NCBI GenBank assembly: GCA_002255925.1
Contig: NKIH01000005.1
Location: forward strand, 310,001-374,000
Direction: 5' to 3'
DNA from: Burkholderiales bacterium PBB6
GTDB taxonomy: Bacteria; Pseudomonadota; Gammaproteobacteria; Burkholderiales; Burkholderiaceae_C
DNA length: 64,000 bases
Position 1 is the stretch's first letter. Every line of letters begins with the position of its first letter. The notes below the pieces were generated by a model. The model had not been told where the DNA came from. It made no database searches and saw only the letters and a list, made by a program, of their open reading frames with translations. Shown piece after piece: positions 34,988-44,603 of the stretch. The translations under genes and the position numbers were made by a program.

Positions 34988-36541
34988 TCAACCCGCCATT
35001 AGCTTGTCGAACAGGGTGTGCATGCGCGCATCCACATCGGCATCCATCTTGATCGTGCGACCCCACTCGCGGCTGGTTTCACCCGGCCACTTGTTGGTGG
35101 CATCCAGGCCCATCTTGCCGCCCAGCCCGCTCACAGGGGACGCGAAATCGAGGTAGTCGATGGGGGTCGAATCAACCAGCGTGGTGTCACGCACCGGGTC
35201 CATCCGGGTGGTGATGGCCCAGATCACTTCCTTCCAGTCGCGGATGTTCACGTCGTCGTCCACCACCACGATGAACTTCGTGTACATGAACTGCCGCAGG
35301 AAGCTCCAGAGACCGAACATCAGCCGCTTGGCATGGCCGGGGTAGCTCTTGCGGATGGAGATGACCGCCATCCGGTAGCTGCAACCTTCCGGCGGCAGGT
35401 AGAAGTCGACGATCTCCGGAAACTGCTTTTGCAGGATGGGCACGAACACTTCATTGAGTGCAACGCCCAGCACGGCCGGCTCGTCCGGCGGCTTGCCGGT
35501 GTAAGTAGAGTGGTAGATCGGATCACGGCGGTGCGTCAGGCGGCTGACTTCAAACACCGGGAACCAGTCCTGCTCGTTGTAATAGCCGGTGTGGTCGCCA
35601 TACGGCCCTTCCAGGGCATGCAGGTAGCCGCCCACCTCTTTCAACGGCACGCCGTGCTCGCTGACGCCGGTGTAGCCGGCCGGCGCGGGCGGAATGTGCC
35701 CTTCCAGCACCATCTCCGAGCGGGCAGGCACCTGCAGCTTTAAGTCGCCCTCCCCCACGCTGGCCTCGGCCAGTTCGGTGCGGCCACCACGCAGCAGGCC
35801 GGCAAACTGGTATTCGCTGAGCGTGTCCGGCACCGGGGTGACGGCGCCCAAGGTGGTTGCCGGGTCCGCCCCCAAGGCCACGGCGATCGGGAACGGCTGC
35901 CCCGGGTTCACGCGCCCGAAGTCGCGGAAATCCAGCGCGCCGCCCCGGTGCGCCAGCCAGCGCATGATCAACTGGCGCGGCCCGATGACCTGCTGGCGGT
36001 AAATGCCCAGGTTCTGGCGCAGGCGCGGCTGCGGCACTTTCCTCGGCCCGCGCGTGATGACCAGGCCCCAGGTCAACAGCGGTGCCGCGTCACCGGGCCA
36101 GCAGAACTGGATCGGCCATTTGGCGAGGTCGATGTCACGCCCTTCCAGCACCACTTCCTGGCAAGGCGCATTGCTGACGAGGGCGGGCTTCATGTCCCAC
36201 ACCGCCTTGGCCATGTCCCACAGCTTGCCGGCCTCGCGCAGCGACTTCGGCGGCTCAGGCTCCTTCAAGGCTGCCAACAAGCGACCTACTTCACGCAATT
36301 CAGAGACTTCTGAAGCGCCCATGCCCAACGCCACGCGGCGCGGCGTGCCGAACAGATTCGCCAGCACGGGCACGGTGTGCCCGGTCGGACGCTCGAACAG
36401 CAAGGCCGGCCCGCCTGCCTGCAGCACCCTGTCAGACAGGGCGGTCATTTCCAAGCGCGGCGACACCGAATCAGTCACTCGACGCAGCTCGCCCATGCGC
36501 TCCAGCCCCTGGATGAACTCGCGAAGATCCCGATATTTCAT
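34988..36541 (-). CDS. ubiD: UbiD-family prenylated-FMN-dependent decarboxylase
   Basis: A 517-residue decarboxylase of the UbiD family, of the length of 4-hydroxy-3-polyprenylbenzoate decarboxylase in ubiquinone synthesis. [20 protein letters not shown] is the classical N-terminus. Further blocks are [25 protein letters not shown]-like [35 protein letters not shown] (prFMN/active-site region) and [20 protein letters not shown]. It needs prenylated FMN from UbiX, which is not in the window. It is monocistronic by position: the DUF748 gene downstream is 332 bp away. Confidence 0.95.
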   Translation of the reverse strand: MKYRDLREFIQGLERMGELRRVTDSVSPRLEMTALSDRVLQAGGPALLFERPTGHTVPVLANLFGTPRRVALGMGASEVSELREVGRLLAALKEPEPPKSLREAGKLWDMAKAVWDMKPALVSNAPCQEVVLEGRDIDLAKWPIQFCWPGDAAPLLTWGLVITRGPRKVPQPRLRQNLGIYRQQVIGPRQLIMRWLAHRGGALDFRDFGRVNPGQPFPIAVALGADPATTLGAVTPVPDTLSEYQFAGLLRGGRTELAEASVGEGDLKLQVPARSEMVLEGHIPPAPAGYTGVSEHGVPLKEVGGYLHALEGPYGDHTGYYNEQDWFPVFEVSRLTHRRDPIYHSTYTGKPPDEPAVLGVALNEVFVPILQKQFPEIVDFYLPPEGCSYRMAVISIRKSYPGHAKRLMFGLWSFLRQFMYTKFIVVVDDDVNIRDWKEVIWAITTRMDPVRDTTLVDSTPIDYLDFASPVSGLGGKMGLDATNKWPGETSREWGRTIKMDADVDARMHTLFDKLMAG

Positions 36542-36574
36542 ATCAAAAAGTAGTTAAGAGGCAAAGCCTTATGC

Positions 36575-36604
36575 TTGACCGGTTATTTCGAGCCTACCTA
36601 CAAT
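36575..36604 (+). promoter_or_regulatory. Sigma-70 promoter for the lytic transglycosylase gene
   Basis: TTGACC (36575-36580), an 18-bp spacer and TACAAT (36599-36604) are close to consensus. The start of transcription would be near 36612, leaving a leader of about 195 nt before the ATG at 36806. Confidence 0.55.
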
Positions 36605-36805
36605 CCGGCTCAACGTTCTAGATACGGGTTTACCCGCGCCACGTAGTTCGGCGCAGTGACAGGGAAACCATCCCGCTTCTGCCGTGCTTTCCGAGTGCCT
36701 TGCACCGATTCACACCACGGCAGCCGATTATCACCACCCCAGGTTTGTACGCAGGCGACTCGCCAGCAAGACCGCACCGGGTGGTGGCCCGAAGAAAGGA
36801 AACGC

Positions 36806-37711
36806 ATGTCCGAGTCCACTTGGTGGCAGCGCATGACCGCAGCCACTCGCCAATCCGCCGGGATCTTCCTGCGCGACGTCGGCCACGGTCTGCTGGATGT
36901 CAGCCACAACATGCTCGCACTGCTGGGTTTGCTGGTGGTGGCCACGGTGCTGTTCACCGCCGGCCGCGCAGACCTGCGCCAGTCGATGGAGCGGCAAGCC
37001 CTGGGCTGGCTGCAAGAGCGGCACGCCGAAACGCAGGAGCCCGCAGATTACGTGGCGATGCCGGATGATCCGGACGCTACCAACCTGGCCAAGGCCTTGG
37101 CCACCGACCCAGCCACATTGAGCCGCCAACAGTCAGCCGTCGCCACCTGGCTGTCGCGCCGCTATCACGTGGCCGCCGAGCCCGTGGCCCGTCTGGTGCA
37201 GGAAGCCTGGCATGTCGGTCAGCGCGCCGGGCTCGATCCGACCCTGATCCTGGCCATCGTCGCCATCGAATCCAGCTTCAACCCGTTTGCGCAGAGCCCG
37301 GTGGGCGCCCAGGGCCTGATGCAGGTGATGACCCGGGTGCACAACGACAAGTACGAAGCCTTTGGCGGCAAGCTCACCGCGTTTGACCCAGTGACCAACC
37401 TGCGCGTGGGTGTGCAGGTGCTGCGTGAGTGCATCACCCGCGCCGGTGGCCTGGAAGCCGGCCTGCGTTTCTATGTGGGCGCAGCCAACATGGACAACGA
37501 CGGCGGTTATGCCTCCAAGGTACTGGCTGAGCAGCAATTTCTGGTGCGTGTGGCCGCTGGACACAGCGTGCCTGTGACCGTCTCCACCCCGGCCTACACC
37601 GCGCCGGCAGCCGCAGTGGCACCGACGCCCAACCCGGGCGCTGCGTCGCAAGTGCCCCCGACCGAAGCTGCACCGACTGTCCAGCGCGAGCAGGTGGCAC
37701 TGGCGCACTGA
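36806..37711 (+). CDS. Membrane-anchored lytic transglycosylase (SLT domain)
   Basis: A 301-residue protein with a cytoplasmic start, one membrane segment at about residues 32-52 (HNMLALLGLLVVATVLFTAG), and a periplasmic SLT domain from about 125 to 240. The catalytic Glu is in LILAIVAIESSFNPFAQSPV, followed by GAQGLMQVMTRVH. Later sequence is Pro/Thr/Ala-rich. It should cleave the glycan strand of peptidoglycan with formation of an anhydro end. The ATG at 36806 has a good GAAAGGA site 7 bp upstream. A 28-bp hairpin follows the gene, then the glyA leader. Confidence 0.9.
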   Translation: MSESTWWQRMTAATRQSAGIFLRDVGHGLLDVSHNMLALLGLLVVATVLFTAGRADLRQSMERQALGWLQERHAETQEPADYVAMPDDPDATNLAKALATDPATLSRQQSAVATWLSRRYHVAAEPVARLVQEAWHVGQRAGLDPTLILAIVAIESSFNPFAQSPVGAQGLMQVMTRVHNDKYEAFGGKLTAFDPVTNLRVGVQVLRECITRAGGLEAGLRFYVGAANMDNDGGYASKVLAEQQFLVRVAAGHSVPVTVSTPAYTAPAAAVAPTPNPGAASQVPPTEAAPTVQREQVALAH

Positions 37712-37742
37712 GCCCGGCTGTGCGGTCTGACCGCCTTGGCAG

Positions 37743-37770
37743 CGCTGACAGGCCGTTGCGGCCCTCAGCG
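37743..37770. terminator. Hairpin after the lytic transglycosylase gene
   Basis: CGCTGA (37743-37748) pairs with TCAGCG (37765-37770), with GGCC/GGCC pairing inside. It lies 31 bp after the stop and before the glyA promoter region. No T-tract is present. Confidence 0.4.
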
Positions 37771-37809
37771 TTGACCATCAACCGGCCACAAACCGGTACA
37801 CTTGAGCCC

Positions 37810-37930
37810 ACGCGCGACTGGCGATAACGCGGCGGCCCGAACAAGGGCTGTCGTCGAGGTGGATCACCACCGGGAAGCGCGGGGCTGCTGAACAAGCAGC
37901 CTTATCAAAGCCGTTCGCCTGGGCACCCTG
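37810..37930 (+). ncRNA. ZTP (pfl) riboswitch upstream of glyA
   Basis: The leader carries the conserved blocks of the ZMP/ZTP riboswitch in the right order: GCGCGACTGGCGATAACGC (37812-37830), the hairpin GGTGGATCACCACC running into ACCGGGAAGCGCGGG (37858-37884), a variable hairpin GGCTGCT/AGCAGCC (37883-37901), and the 3' block CCGTTCGCCTGGGCA (37911-37925), which contains the hallmark GCCTGGGC. These motifs precede one-carbon and purine genes such as glyA and switch them on when ZTP/ZMP (AICAR phosphates) signal a shortage of formyl-tetrahydrofolate. The distance to the glyA ATG is about 65 bp. Confidence 0.88.
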
Positions 37931-37992
37931 TCCCCGTCATGGTCTGCATGCCGGGCGCACAGGCCCATCCGCCCCGACCAGAAGGAAATTCC

Positions 37993-39243
37993 ATGTTTGA
38001 CCGTTCCCAATCGACGATCGCCAACGTCGACCCCGAGCTGTTCGCCGCCATCCAGGCTGAAAACCAGCGCCAGGAAGAGCACATCGAACTGATTGCCTCG
38101 GAAAACTACACCTCGCCAGCCGTGATGGCCGTGCAGGGCAGCCAGCTGACGAACAAGTACGCAGAAGGCTACCCGGGCAAGCGTTACTACGGCGGCTGCG
38201 AGAACGTCGACGTGGTTGAGCAACTCGCCATCGACCGCGTGAAGCAACTGTTTGGCGCCAATTTCGCCAACGTGCAGCCGAACTCCGGCTCGCAAGCCAA
38301 CCAAGCCGTGTTCTTCGGCCTGCTGCAGCCCGGCGACACCATCATGGGCATGAGCCTGGCCGAAGGCGGCCACCTGACCCACGGCATGCCGCTGAACATG
38401 AGCGGCAAGTGGTTCAACGTGGTGAGCTACGGCCTGGACGCCAATGAAGCCATCGACTACGACGCCATGGAAGCCCTGGCCCGTGAACGTCGCCCCAAGC
38501 TGATCATCGCTGGCGCTTCGGCCTACGCCCTGCGCATCGACTTCGAGCGCTTCTCGAAGATCGCCAAGGAAATCGGCGCCTACTTCATGGTCGACATGGC
38601 GCACTATGCCGGCTTGATCGCTGCAGGCGTCTACCCGAACCCGGTGCCTTTCGCTGACGTGGTCACCTCGACCACTCACAAGAGCCTGCGCGGCCCGCGT
38701 GGCGGCATCATCCTGATGAATGACGAGGCGATCGCCAAGAAGATCAACTCGGCGATCTTCCCCGGCATCCAGGGTGGCCCGCTGATGCACGTCATTGGTG
38801 GCAAGGCCGTGGCCTTCAAGGAAGCCCTGAGCCCCGAGTTCAAGGCCTATCAGGAACAGGTCGTGAAGAACGCCGTGGTGCTGGCCGAGACCCTGATCGC
38901 GCGCGGTCTGCGCATCGTATCGGGCCGCACCGAAAGCCACGTCATGCTGGTGGACCTGCGTCCCAAGGGCCTGACCGGCAAGGAAGCCGAGGCCATCCTG
39001 GGCGCCGCCCACATGACCTGCAACAAGAATGGCATCCCGAACGACCCGCAGAAGCCGATGGTCACCAGCGGCATCCGCCTGGGCACCCCAGCCATGACGA
39101 CCCGCGGCTTCAAGGAAGAACAGGTCCGCGCCACGGCGCACCTGATCGCCGACGTGCTGGACAACCCGCACGACGAAGCCAACCTGGCCACCGTGCGTGC
39201 CAAGGTGTCGGCCCTGACGCGTGACTTCCCGGTTTACCGTTGA
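37993..39243 (+). CDS. glyA: Serine hydroxymethyltransferase
   Basis: A 416-residue PLP enzyme interconverting serine and glycine with transfer of the C1 unit to tetrahydrofolate. The PLP lysine is in [40 protein letters not shown] and [20 protein letters not shown] are hallmark blocks. The ATG at 37993 has AAGGA eight bases upstream; the frame extends back to 37939 without family sequence. Expression is probably under the ZTP riboswitch in the leader. A 15-bp hairpin follows, then nrdR. Confidence 0.97.
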   Translation: MFDRSQSTIANVDPELFAAIQAENQRQEEHIELIASENYTSPAVMAVQGSQLTNKYAEGYPGKRYYGGCENVDVVEQLAIDRVKQLFGANFANVQPNSGSQANQAVFFGLLQPGDTIMGMSLAEGGHLTHGMPLNMSGKWFNVVSYGLDANEAIDYDAMEALARERRPKLIIAGASAYALRIDFERFSKIAKEIGAYFMVDMAHYAGLIAAGVYPNPVPFADVVTSTTHKSLRGPRGGIILMNDEAIAKKINSAIFPGIQGGPLMHVIGGKAVAFKEALSPEFKAYQEQVVKNAVVLAETLIARGLRIVSGRTESHVMLVDLRPKGLTGKEAEAILGAAHMTCNKNGIPNDPQKPMVTSGIRLGTPAMTTRGFKEEQVRATAHLIADVLDNPHDEANLATVRAKVSALTRDFPVYR

Positions 39244-39279
39244 ACCAGCAGCCGGCTTGACCGCCGGCCGTTGAGCCCA

Positions 39280-39316
39280 CCACAGGCCCGCAGGTACATT
39301 GCCTGCGGGCCTGTGG
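39280..39316. terminator. Strong 15-bp hairpin between glyA and nrdR
   Basis: A perfect inverted repeat, CCACAGGCCCGCAGG (39280-39294) and its complement (39302-39316), with a 7-base loop. It lacks a T-tract. It probably ends or weakens the glyA transcript before nrdR 40 bp later. Confidence 0.55.
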
Positions 39317-39355
39317 CGCATTGAACGCCCTTCCCCACATTGATCGGTACCCGCC

Positions 39356-39799
39356 ATGCGCTGCCCCTACTGCAGTCACGATGAAACCCAGGTTGTCGAG
39401 ACCCGCGAGTCCGACGAAGGCGATGTGGTTCGGCGTCGGCGCCGATGCAGCAAATGCGAGAAGCGCTTCACCACGTATGAGCGCGCGGAAATCGCCTTGC
39501 CGGCTGTGGTGAAGCGCGGCGGCGCCCGGGTGGAGTTTGACCCCGCCAAGCTGCGCGCCTCGATGACCCTGGCCTTGCGGAAACGCCAGGTCAGCATCGA
39601 GCAGATCGATGCTGCGATCGAACGCATCCAGGAGAAGCTGCTGGCCAGTGGCCTGCGCGAGGTGCCCTCCACCCGCGTGGGCGAATTGGTGATGCGTGAG
39701 CTCAAGCGCCTCGACAAGGTGGCCTATGTGCGCTTTGCCTCGGTGTACCGAAGCTTCGAAGACGTTGACGAATTCAGCCGACTGATCAAGGAAATCTGA
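39356..39799 (+). CDS. nrdR: Transcriptional repressor NrdR
   Basis: A 147-residue repressor of ribonucleotide reductase genes. An N-terminal zinc ribbon has [15 protein letters not shown] and [13 protein letters not shown] (four Cys), and the ATP-cone runs from about residue 50 ([20 protein letters not shown]) to 140 ([19 protein letters not shown]). Length and sequence are standard. In betaproteobacteria it commonly follows glyA, as here. Confidence 0.97.
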   Translation: MRCPYCSHDETQVVETRESDEGDVVRRRRRCSKCEKRFTTYERAEIALPAVVKRGGARVEFDPAKLRASMTLALRKRQVSIEQIDAAIERIQEKLLASGLREVPSTRVGELVMRELKRLDKVAYVRFASVYRSFEDVDEFSRLIKEI

Positions 39800-39813
39800 G
39801 CCTGGGTCGTCCC

Positions 39814-39837
39814 GGCCGGCGGAACACCTCGCCGGCC
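39814..39837. terminator. Hairpin between convergent nrdR and pilE-like genes
   Basis: GGCCGGCG (39814-39821) pairs perfectly with CGCCGGCC (39830-39837). It lies between the nrdR stop and the pilin stop. T-tracts are short or absent. Confidence 0.5.
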
Positions 39838-39838
39838 T

Positions 39839-40300
39839 TCAACGCCAGCAGTCTTTCACGGCCCACCGCGCGGTGGCGCCGACGCCCTTTTCACCCAGGT
39901 CTGACAGGGTGAGCGTGCCGCAATTTGCATCGGCGACCACGGGCTCGGCCAGTATCAAGAAGGTGTGCGGATCATCGGCCGGGATCACAACGCTCAACCG
40001 GTGATGAGCGACGCTGCCCGGTGATCCGGCCGGCGCCGTCATTAGGCCCGAGGCCGGCAGGTAGGCAGCGTCATTGGCGCCGGCATAACTGTTCTTTGCA
40101 GCGTGGAAGCGCTGCAGGTAATGCACCACCTGCATCATCACAGCCTGAGCATCACTGCGGCGGGCTCTGGCCACATGGTCGAGGTACGCGGGCAGCGCCA
40201 GACTGCCAAGCACACCGATGATGGCCAGCACAGCCAGCAGTTCCAGCAGGCTGAAGCCGCGAACCAACCGCTGGGTGGGTCTGCAGGACAGGCATGCCAT
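39839..40300 (-). CDS. pilE: Type IV pilin-like protein (PilE-type minor pilin)
   Basis: A 153-residue prepilin. A 15-residue leader ends in Gly before FSLLELLAVLAIIGVLGSLA, with Glu at mature position 5, the standard PilD processing site. The rest (LPAYLDHVARARRSDAQAVM, NSYAGANDAAYLPASGLMTA) matches the PilE-type minor pilins at the end of betaproteobacterial fimT-pilVWXY1-E operons. A Cys pair (ANCG and KDCW) can form the C-terminal disulfide loop. The start at 40300 begins the leader. It follows pilY1 by 26 bp. Confidence 0.88.
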   Translation of the reverse strand: MACLSCRPTQRLVRGFSLLELLAVLAIIGVLGSLALPAYLDHVARARRSDAQAVMMQVVHYLQRFHAAKNSYAGANDAAYLPASGLMTAPAGSPGSVAHHRLSVVIPADDPHTFLILAEPVVADANCGTLTLSDLGEKGVGATARWAVKDCWR

Positions 40301-40326
40301 GTGTGGGCCGCGTCGAAGGGATTGGA

Positions 40327-43300
40327 TCAACGTGGCTGCGGCGGCTGCAGCAAGGGGCGCCACACCCGGTCCACGATGCGGCGCACTTCACCACCACACT
40401 GACCCTCACACGGAATGCAGAGCGGCGCGACGGCACCACCGGGGCTGACGCGGCGCACCAGATGAAAACCTGGCGCACACACCCCGCCCGAGTCAGGTGG
40501 ACGGCGTTCAGCCGTGCGTGCATCACCCTCCCCCACCCGCACCGACTCCGACTGCAGCAAGCCCCAGCCGTCCACGCTGCTGGCCACTGCGGCCACGCCG
40601 GAAGCGTCAGCGGCATTCACCAAGCCGTCGCCGTTGGTATCGAGGGCTGGCGCCTGTGGCGCCCCGCCGGTGGAGGCCGACAGCAACAAGGCCATGCCTT
40701 CAGCAGGCGTGCTCTCACAGGGCAAGGCCACTTGCCCCGGGCGCACGACGTTCAACAGCACCTTCGATAGCACCCGTTGGGGCGTGTGCAACAAGCGCCA
40801 GCCCGGCAGGCCTTCGAGGTCCAGCACCCAGCCTGCCTGACGCGCCCAGTCCACAGCCTGCGCACTCACGCGGCGATACACCTGGCCGGATATCAACTCA
40901 GGCCCGCCCAGTTGCTGCGCTTGAAGGTTGCTGCGCGTGCGGGGCTGAAATGGCCCGGAGCTGCCCGGTGAGGCCGGCGGCTCCGTCAGCGCCTGGTCGA
41001 GTGTCGGGTCCCAGACGCCGTACAGGCTTTGCAGCGAAGTATCGAGCGCATCGGTCGCGGTGATCAATCGGCCTGAGCCAAACACCACCATCCGGCCACC
41101 GCCCGTGTGCGGCACAAGCACCGGTGCTGCGGTGATCGACTGGCTGACGCCTGCCGATTGAAACAACGGCCGGCCATCCAGGCCCACGCGCCAACTGGTT
41201 GGCCCGCCCGCGGCCAGATCGAAGCGCCAGAGTTGCCCCTCCAGATCGCCTGCATAGATGGCAATCACCTCCCCCGCGGCGTCACGCAGCAACTGCACGG
41301 CCATCAGGCCATTGCCCTGCCCACCCGGTACAACCAGGCGATGGACCTCGGCCGGCCGCTCCAGGTTGACCGCCAGCAAGGCGGCCCGCCCACCAGGGCT
41401 GGCGGCGCCGTTGCCAAAGAAGGCAAACCAGCCTGCACCTTGAACATGCCCAACCCTGACTGGCGTGGTGACATGCCCGAGATCGGCGTCGTTGCTGAGG
41501 TCGAACACCACCTGATTCGCGGTCGGCGGGCTGTCGTTTGACGGGAGCTTCAGACCAAACACCGACCGACCACCGCCGCCCATGCTGCCCAGCACCAGCG
41601 TTTCCCAGCGCCCGGACAACCAGGCCTGCGCCTCGGTCAATGGGCCATCGACACCCAGGTGATGCGGCTGGGCCTCGGTGCCATACGCGGTATTGAGCCA
41701 ACCCGGCAACCAGGGCCACGCGCCGGCCGGCACATAGGCCATCACCTCGTCGCCGGTCGCACCGCTCACCAGATGGAACATGCCGTCATTGCTGCCGAAA
41801 CCCACACTGCCGCTCGCCGACGACGCCGCTCGTTCGGCCAGGTAAACGGGATAGGCTGCCGCTGCAGCGCGGTCGCTCAGGGCTTGGTAGCCCATGTCCA
41901 CCGCTTGGTTGATCACCAGTGGCGGCGCATTGACGACGCCACCGATGGGCTGCGCTTGCAGGCTGCGCCAGCTGGCCGGCAGCCCTGGCGGCACGCTGCC
42001 GCCACGGACCAGGCTCACCACGCTGGCAGAGCCCAGGTATGCACGGGCAAGGTCGTCGAGTTCATCCCAGTTGAAGGCCACGCCAGTGCCCCGCCCTGTG
42101 TGCCAGGTGAATACGCGGCGCTGCGCTTCGCCTGTCGCCTGCAATGAGCGGCGCAACTGATCCGACACTGACCACTTGGGCGGCACGTCAAGCGCGTTGC
42201 CCTGCAGTGCCGCCGCATCCACCAGGCGCACGTCGCCTGACCATCGGCCTGGCTCGAACATCGCCTGAACCCAGGAGAGCTCAGCGCCTGCCCCCGCGGC
42301 GTAAGCCACTTGCGAAGACATCACCTGCGCCGGCGTGCTAGCCCGCAACAAGACGCTGTCGAGCTCCGCCGACAGGCCCTCGGCGGTGGTGGCCGGATGA
42401 AAGTCACCGGCGGTATTGACCGCGGCATGCCAGAGATCATCAATGCGCGCCGCCGTGTTCTGACGCGGGTCGGGCCAATTCAGCACACCTTGTGCCAGAC
42501 GACGCAGGGTGTCGCGACGCTGCTCATCGGTCGCGGCGGGCAAGGTGCCTTGCACCCCGAGCCCGATGGCAAAGGTGTTCAGGTGCTGCCAGAAGGCAAT
42601 GTCGCTGCCGCCGGGGCGGAGCAGGTTGGGCAGCCCAGGCTGCAGGTCTTCCACGAAGTCCCGCATGACCACGTCGGCCAGGGTGTCAGCAAGCGCCGGC
42701 GTGCCGTCAAGGTGGGGTCGGCGGGCGAGGTAACGCGTCTGCCGCCAGCCGCCAGGGTTGGACAGGGCATGGTCCGGCCCATCCTTGCCGTCGACATCGC
42801 CGGCGCCCACATAAAAGTCGTTGTAGTACCCGTCCGTCAAGATGACGTTGGCTGAGCGCCGGCAACCGGCGGCCGGTGCTGACGCATCACCATCGTCATT
42901 CAACCAGGCGCTGTTCGTGCCTGTCTGGCGGAAGTACTGCCCGACGGCCTCCACGGCGCTGCGCATCGGAGTGGTGGGCCACGACTGCACCGCCTGCAGC
43001 CCGGCCAGCACACGCCCCAGATGCTCGCTGCTCAAAGAAAGCACCGGCTGCTGCACCACCGCCCCGGGCCGCAACAAGCCTTGGCTGCCGTTCATCTGGC
43101 TCCAGCCGAGCCGCAGGCGCCCTTGGTACTGCACAAGCGTGTCCGACAGGGCAGCCTTGGTGAGGGCCTCGCGGGTGCGGTGGTAGGTGAACCAGTTGGC
43201 AAAGTTCTGCCGCTCTTCAGCTTGCGTACAGCGGCTGGCAAGGCAGTCTGTTCGGCCGGGGGCTTTGACGACCGGCGCATGCTCACCGTCGACATTCACA

Positions 43301-44049
43301 TCGAACCGACGGTAGGCGTTGGCCGAGGTCGGGTCGGCGCCGGCCTGCAGGCGATAGACCAGACCGGGGCTGAAGAGCTGTGTGCCGGGGCTGCAGAGGT
43401 GGCTCGCCGCACACCAGGTCGCATCGACGACCAAGGTGCCGGTGAGGTTGAAGACGGCGCTGGCGTTCGCCACATCCCAGGGCGCCTTGTCGGCGGGAAA
43501 GGTCGGACGTCGCACGCCGCCGCTGCCGGTCACCCACGGCAGGTAACGGCGATCAGGGCTGTAGAACAGCGCATTCACGTCCGGCGAGCGGAACTGCATC
43601 TGGAAAATGGCGTCATCGCCGGCCGTGACGTGTTTGGCAGCACTCACCACCCCGTCCAGATAACCCGTCGGGCCACGGCCGAGCTTGCGCGGATCGGCCG
43701 GAAAGGCCGCCAGCCAGTAGCGGGTGCACGAAGGCCCGCAAGGCGCCGTGCCGTTGAGCGTCACCGCCGCCCCATTGACCGGAAAGGGTCCCTCCGGCAT
43801 GAAGTCCGCGAGCATCGAACCGGAGTCGTCCAGTGTGAACATGACATTCGGGCTTGGTGCGGGTGGCGCCGGCTGAAGCAGCGGCTGCTGGGCGGGTAAC
43901 AAGTCGGCCGCTGCAGCCATGGGCGCGAATGACAAACCAAGGCAAAAACCAAGGGCCAGACGCCAATACAAACGCAGAACTTGGTCGCCAAGCGCCACCA
44001 CCGGGTCAGCAAACAGGCACGAGCGGGATTCGGCAGAGAACAGAGGCAT
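40327..44049 (-). CDS. pilY1: Type IV pilus tip adhesin / assembly factor PilY1
   Basis: A 1240-residue secreted protein. An N-terminal hydrophobic stretch near residues 28-48 (LALGFCLGLSFAPMAAAADL) acts as a signal sequence. VMFTLDDSGSM begins a von Willebrand A-like region with a DxSGS metal site. The second half is a PilC/PilY1 beta-propeller (VGFGSNDGMFHLVSGATGDE, ETLVLGSMGGGGRSVFGL, IYAGDLEGQLWRFDLA). Near the C-terminus LDTNGDGLVNAADA is a dockerin-like calcium-binding loop. I prefer the ATG at 44049, with AAGGAG seven bases upstream; an ATG at 44079 overlaps the pilX stop (TGATG) and would add ten residues. Confidence 0.9.
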   Translation of the reverse strand: MPLFSAESRSCLFADPVVALGDQVLRLYWRLALGFCLGLSFAPMAAAADLLPAQQPLLQPAPPAPSPNVMFTLDDSGSMLADFMPEGPFPVNGAAVTLNGTAPCGPSCTRYWLAAFPADPRKLGRGPTGYLDGVVSAAKHVTAGDDAIFQMQFRSPDVNALFYSPDRRYLPWVTGSGGVRRPTFPADKAPWDVANASAVFNLTGTLVVDATWCAASHLCSPGTQLFSPGLVYRLQAGADPTSANAYRRFDVNVDGEHAPVVKAPGRTDCLASRCTQAEERQNFANWFTYHRTREALTKAALSDTLVQYQGRLRLGWSQMNGSQGLLRPGAVVQQPVLSLSSEHLGRVLAGLQAVQSWPTTPMRSAVEAVGQYFRQTGTNSAWLNDDGDASAPAAGCRRSANVILTDGYYNDFYVGAGDVDGKDGPDHALSNPGGWRQTRYLARRPHLDGTPALADTLADVVMRDFVEDLQPGLPNLLRPGGSDIAFWQHLNTFAIGLGVQGTLPAATDEQRRDTLRRLAQGVLNWPDPRQNTAARIDDLWHAAVNTAGDFHPATTAEGLSAELDSVLLRASTPAQVMSSQVAYAAGAGAELSWVQAMFEPGRWSGDVRLVDAAALQGNALDVPPKWSVSDQLRRSLQATGEAQRRVFTWHTGRGTGVAFNWDELDDLARAYLGSASVVSLVRGGSVPPGLPASWRSLQAQPIGGVVNAPPLVINQAVDMGYQALSDRAAAAAYPVYLAERAASSASGSVGFGSNDGMFHLVSGATGDEVMAYVPAGAWPWLPGWLNTAYGTEAQPHHLGVDGPLTEAQAWLSGRWETLVLGSMGGGGRSVFGLKLPSNDSPPTANQVVFDLSNDADLGHVTTPVRVGHVQGAGWFAFFGNGAASPGGRAALLAVNLERPAEVHRLVVPGGQGNGLMAVQLLRDAAGEVIAIYAGDLEGQLWRFDLAAGGPTSWRVGLDGRPLFQSAGVSQSITAAPVLVPHTGGGRMVVFGSGRLITATDALDTSLQSLYGVWDPTLDQALTEPPASPGSSGPFQPRTRSNLQAQQLGGPELISGQVYRRVSAQAVDWARQAGWVLDLEGLPGWRLLHTPQRVLSKVLLNVVRPGQVALPCESTPAEGMALLLSASTGGAPQAPALDTNGDGLVNAADASGVAAVASSVDGWGLLQSESVRVGEGDARTAERRPPDSGGVCAPGFHLVRRVSPGGAVAPLCIPCEGQCGGEVRRIVDRVWRPLLQPPQPR

Positions 44050-44078
44050 TCGTGTGCTCCTTGGCAGTGGCAGGAACA

Positions 44079-44603
44079 TCAGGGCTCAATCGGCGCCAGC
44101 AGCACGGTCGACTGCGACCACGCGGCTGCCCCGAGGCGGGTACGCCCAAGCCCGTCGGGTTGATAGTTCTGACTGAACCCACGCGCCGTGACATCGACCA
44201 CCTCACCGCCCCCGGGCAATACTCGCCGCTCGGCCAGGCACTGAGGTAGGTAGGCGGGCAATGCGGCGCCCGACAGGAGCTCGACGGGTACGGTTGCTGC
44301 CAGCACCATCGAGCCGGACCAGGCATCAAATCGCTCCCAGATCGCGCCGGTATCAGGTGGCTCGTGCACGGTGACAGCGGGGTTGGGTTGAAGCAACTGG
44401 CGCTCGCACCAGCGCAATGCCAGCTCGGCAGCCTGCTGTGCCTGCAACTGGATGCGCATGCCCGACGCGACGCTGTCGACGCCCTGCGCCGCGCGCATCA
44501 CGGCCATGGCCGTCAAGCTGATCAAGGCCAGCATCACCAGTGACACGATCAGGGCTACTCCCTGCTGGGAGGCCGGATACCTGCGCGACAGGCGCGGGCT
44601 CAC
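44079..44603 (-). CDS. pilX: Minor pilin / assembly protein PilX
   Basis: A 174-residue protein with the PilX N-terminus: SQQGVALIVSLVMLALISLT, a class III-like signal helix in which Gly15 precedes VALIV and there is no Glu5. A Cys pair (RWCER and PQCLAE) lies in the body. It primes pilus assembly with PilV, PilW and PilY1. It starts at a GTG (44603) that overlaps the pilW stop by four bases (GTGA). Confidence 0.87.
   Translation of the reverse strand: MSPRLSRRYPASQQGVALIVSLVMLALISLTAMAVMRAAQGVDSVASGMRIQLQAQQAAELALRWCERQLLQPNPAVTVHEPPDTGAIWERFDAWSGSMVLAATVPVELLSGAALPAYLPQCLAERRVLPGGGEVVDVTARGFSQNYQPDGLGRTRLGAAAWSQSTVLLAPIEP

Noticed and set aside
37771-37802. TTGACC...TACACT as the glyA promoter
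   Set aside because: The spacer is 20 bp, too long for a confident sigma-70 call, although a promoter must lie just upstream of the riboswitch.
37864-39357. 497-codon minus-strand frame opposite glyA
   Set aside because: It is antisense to glyA and its riboswitch, with no ribosome binding site or family motif.
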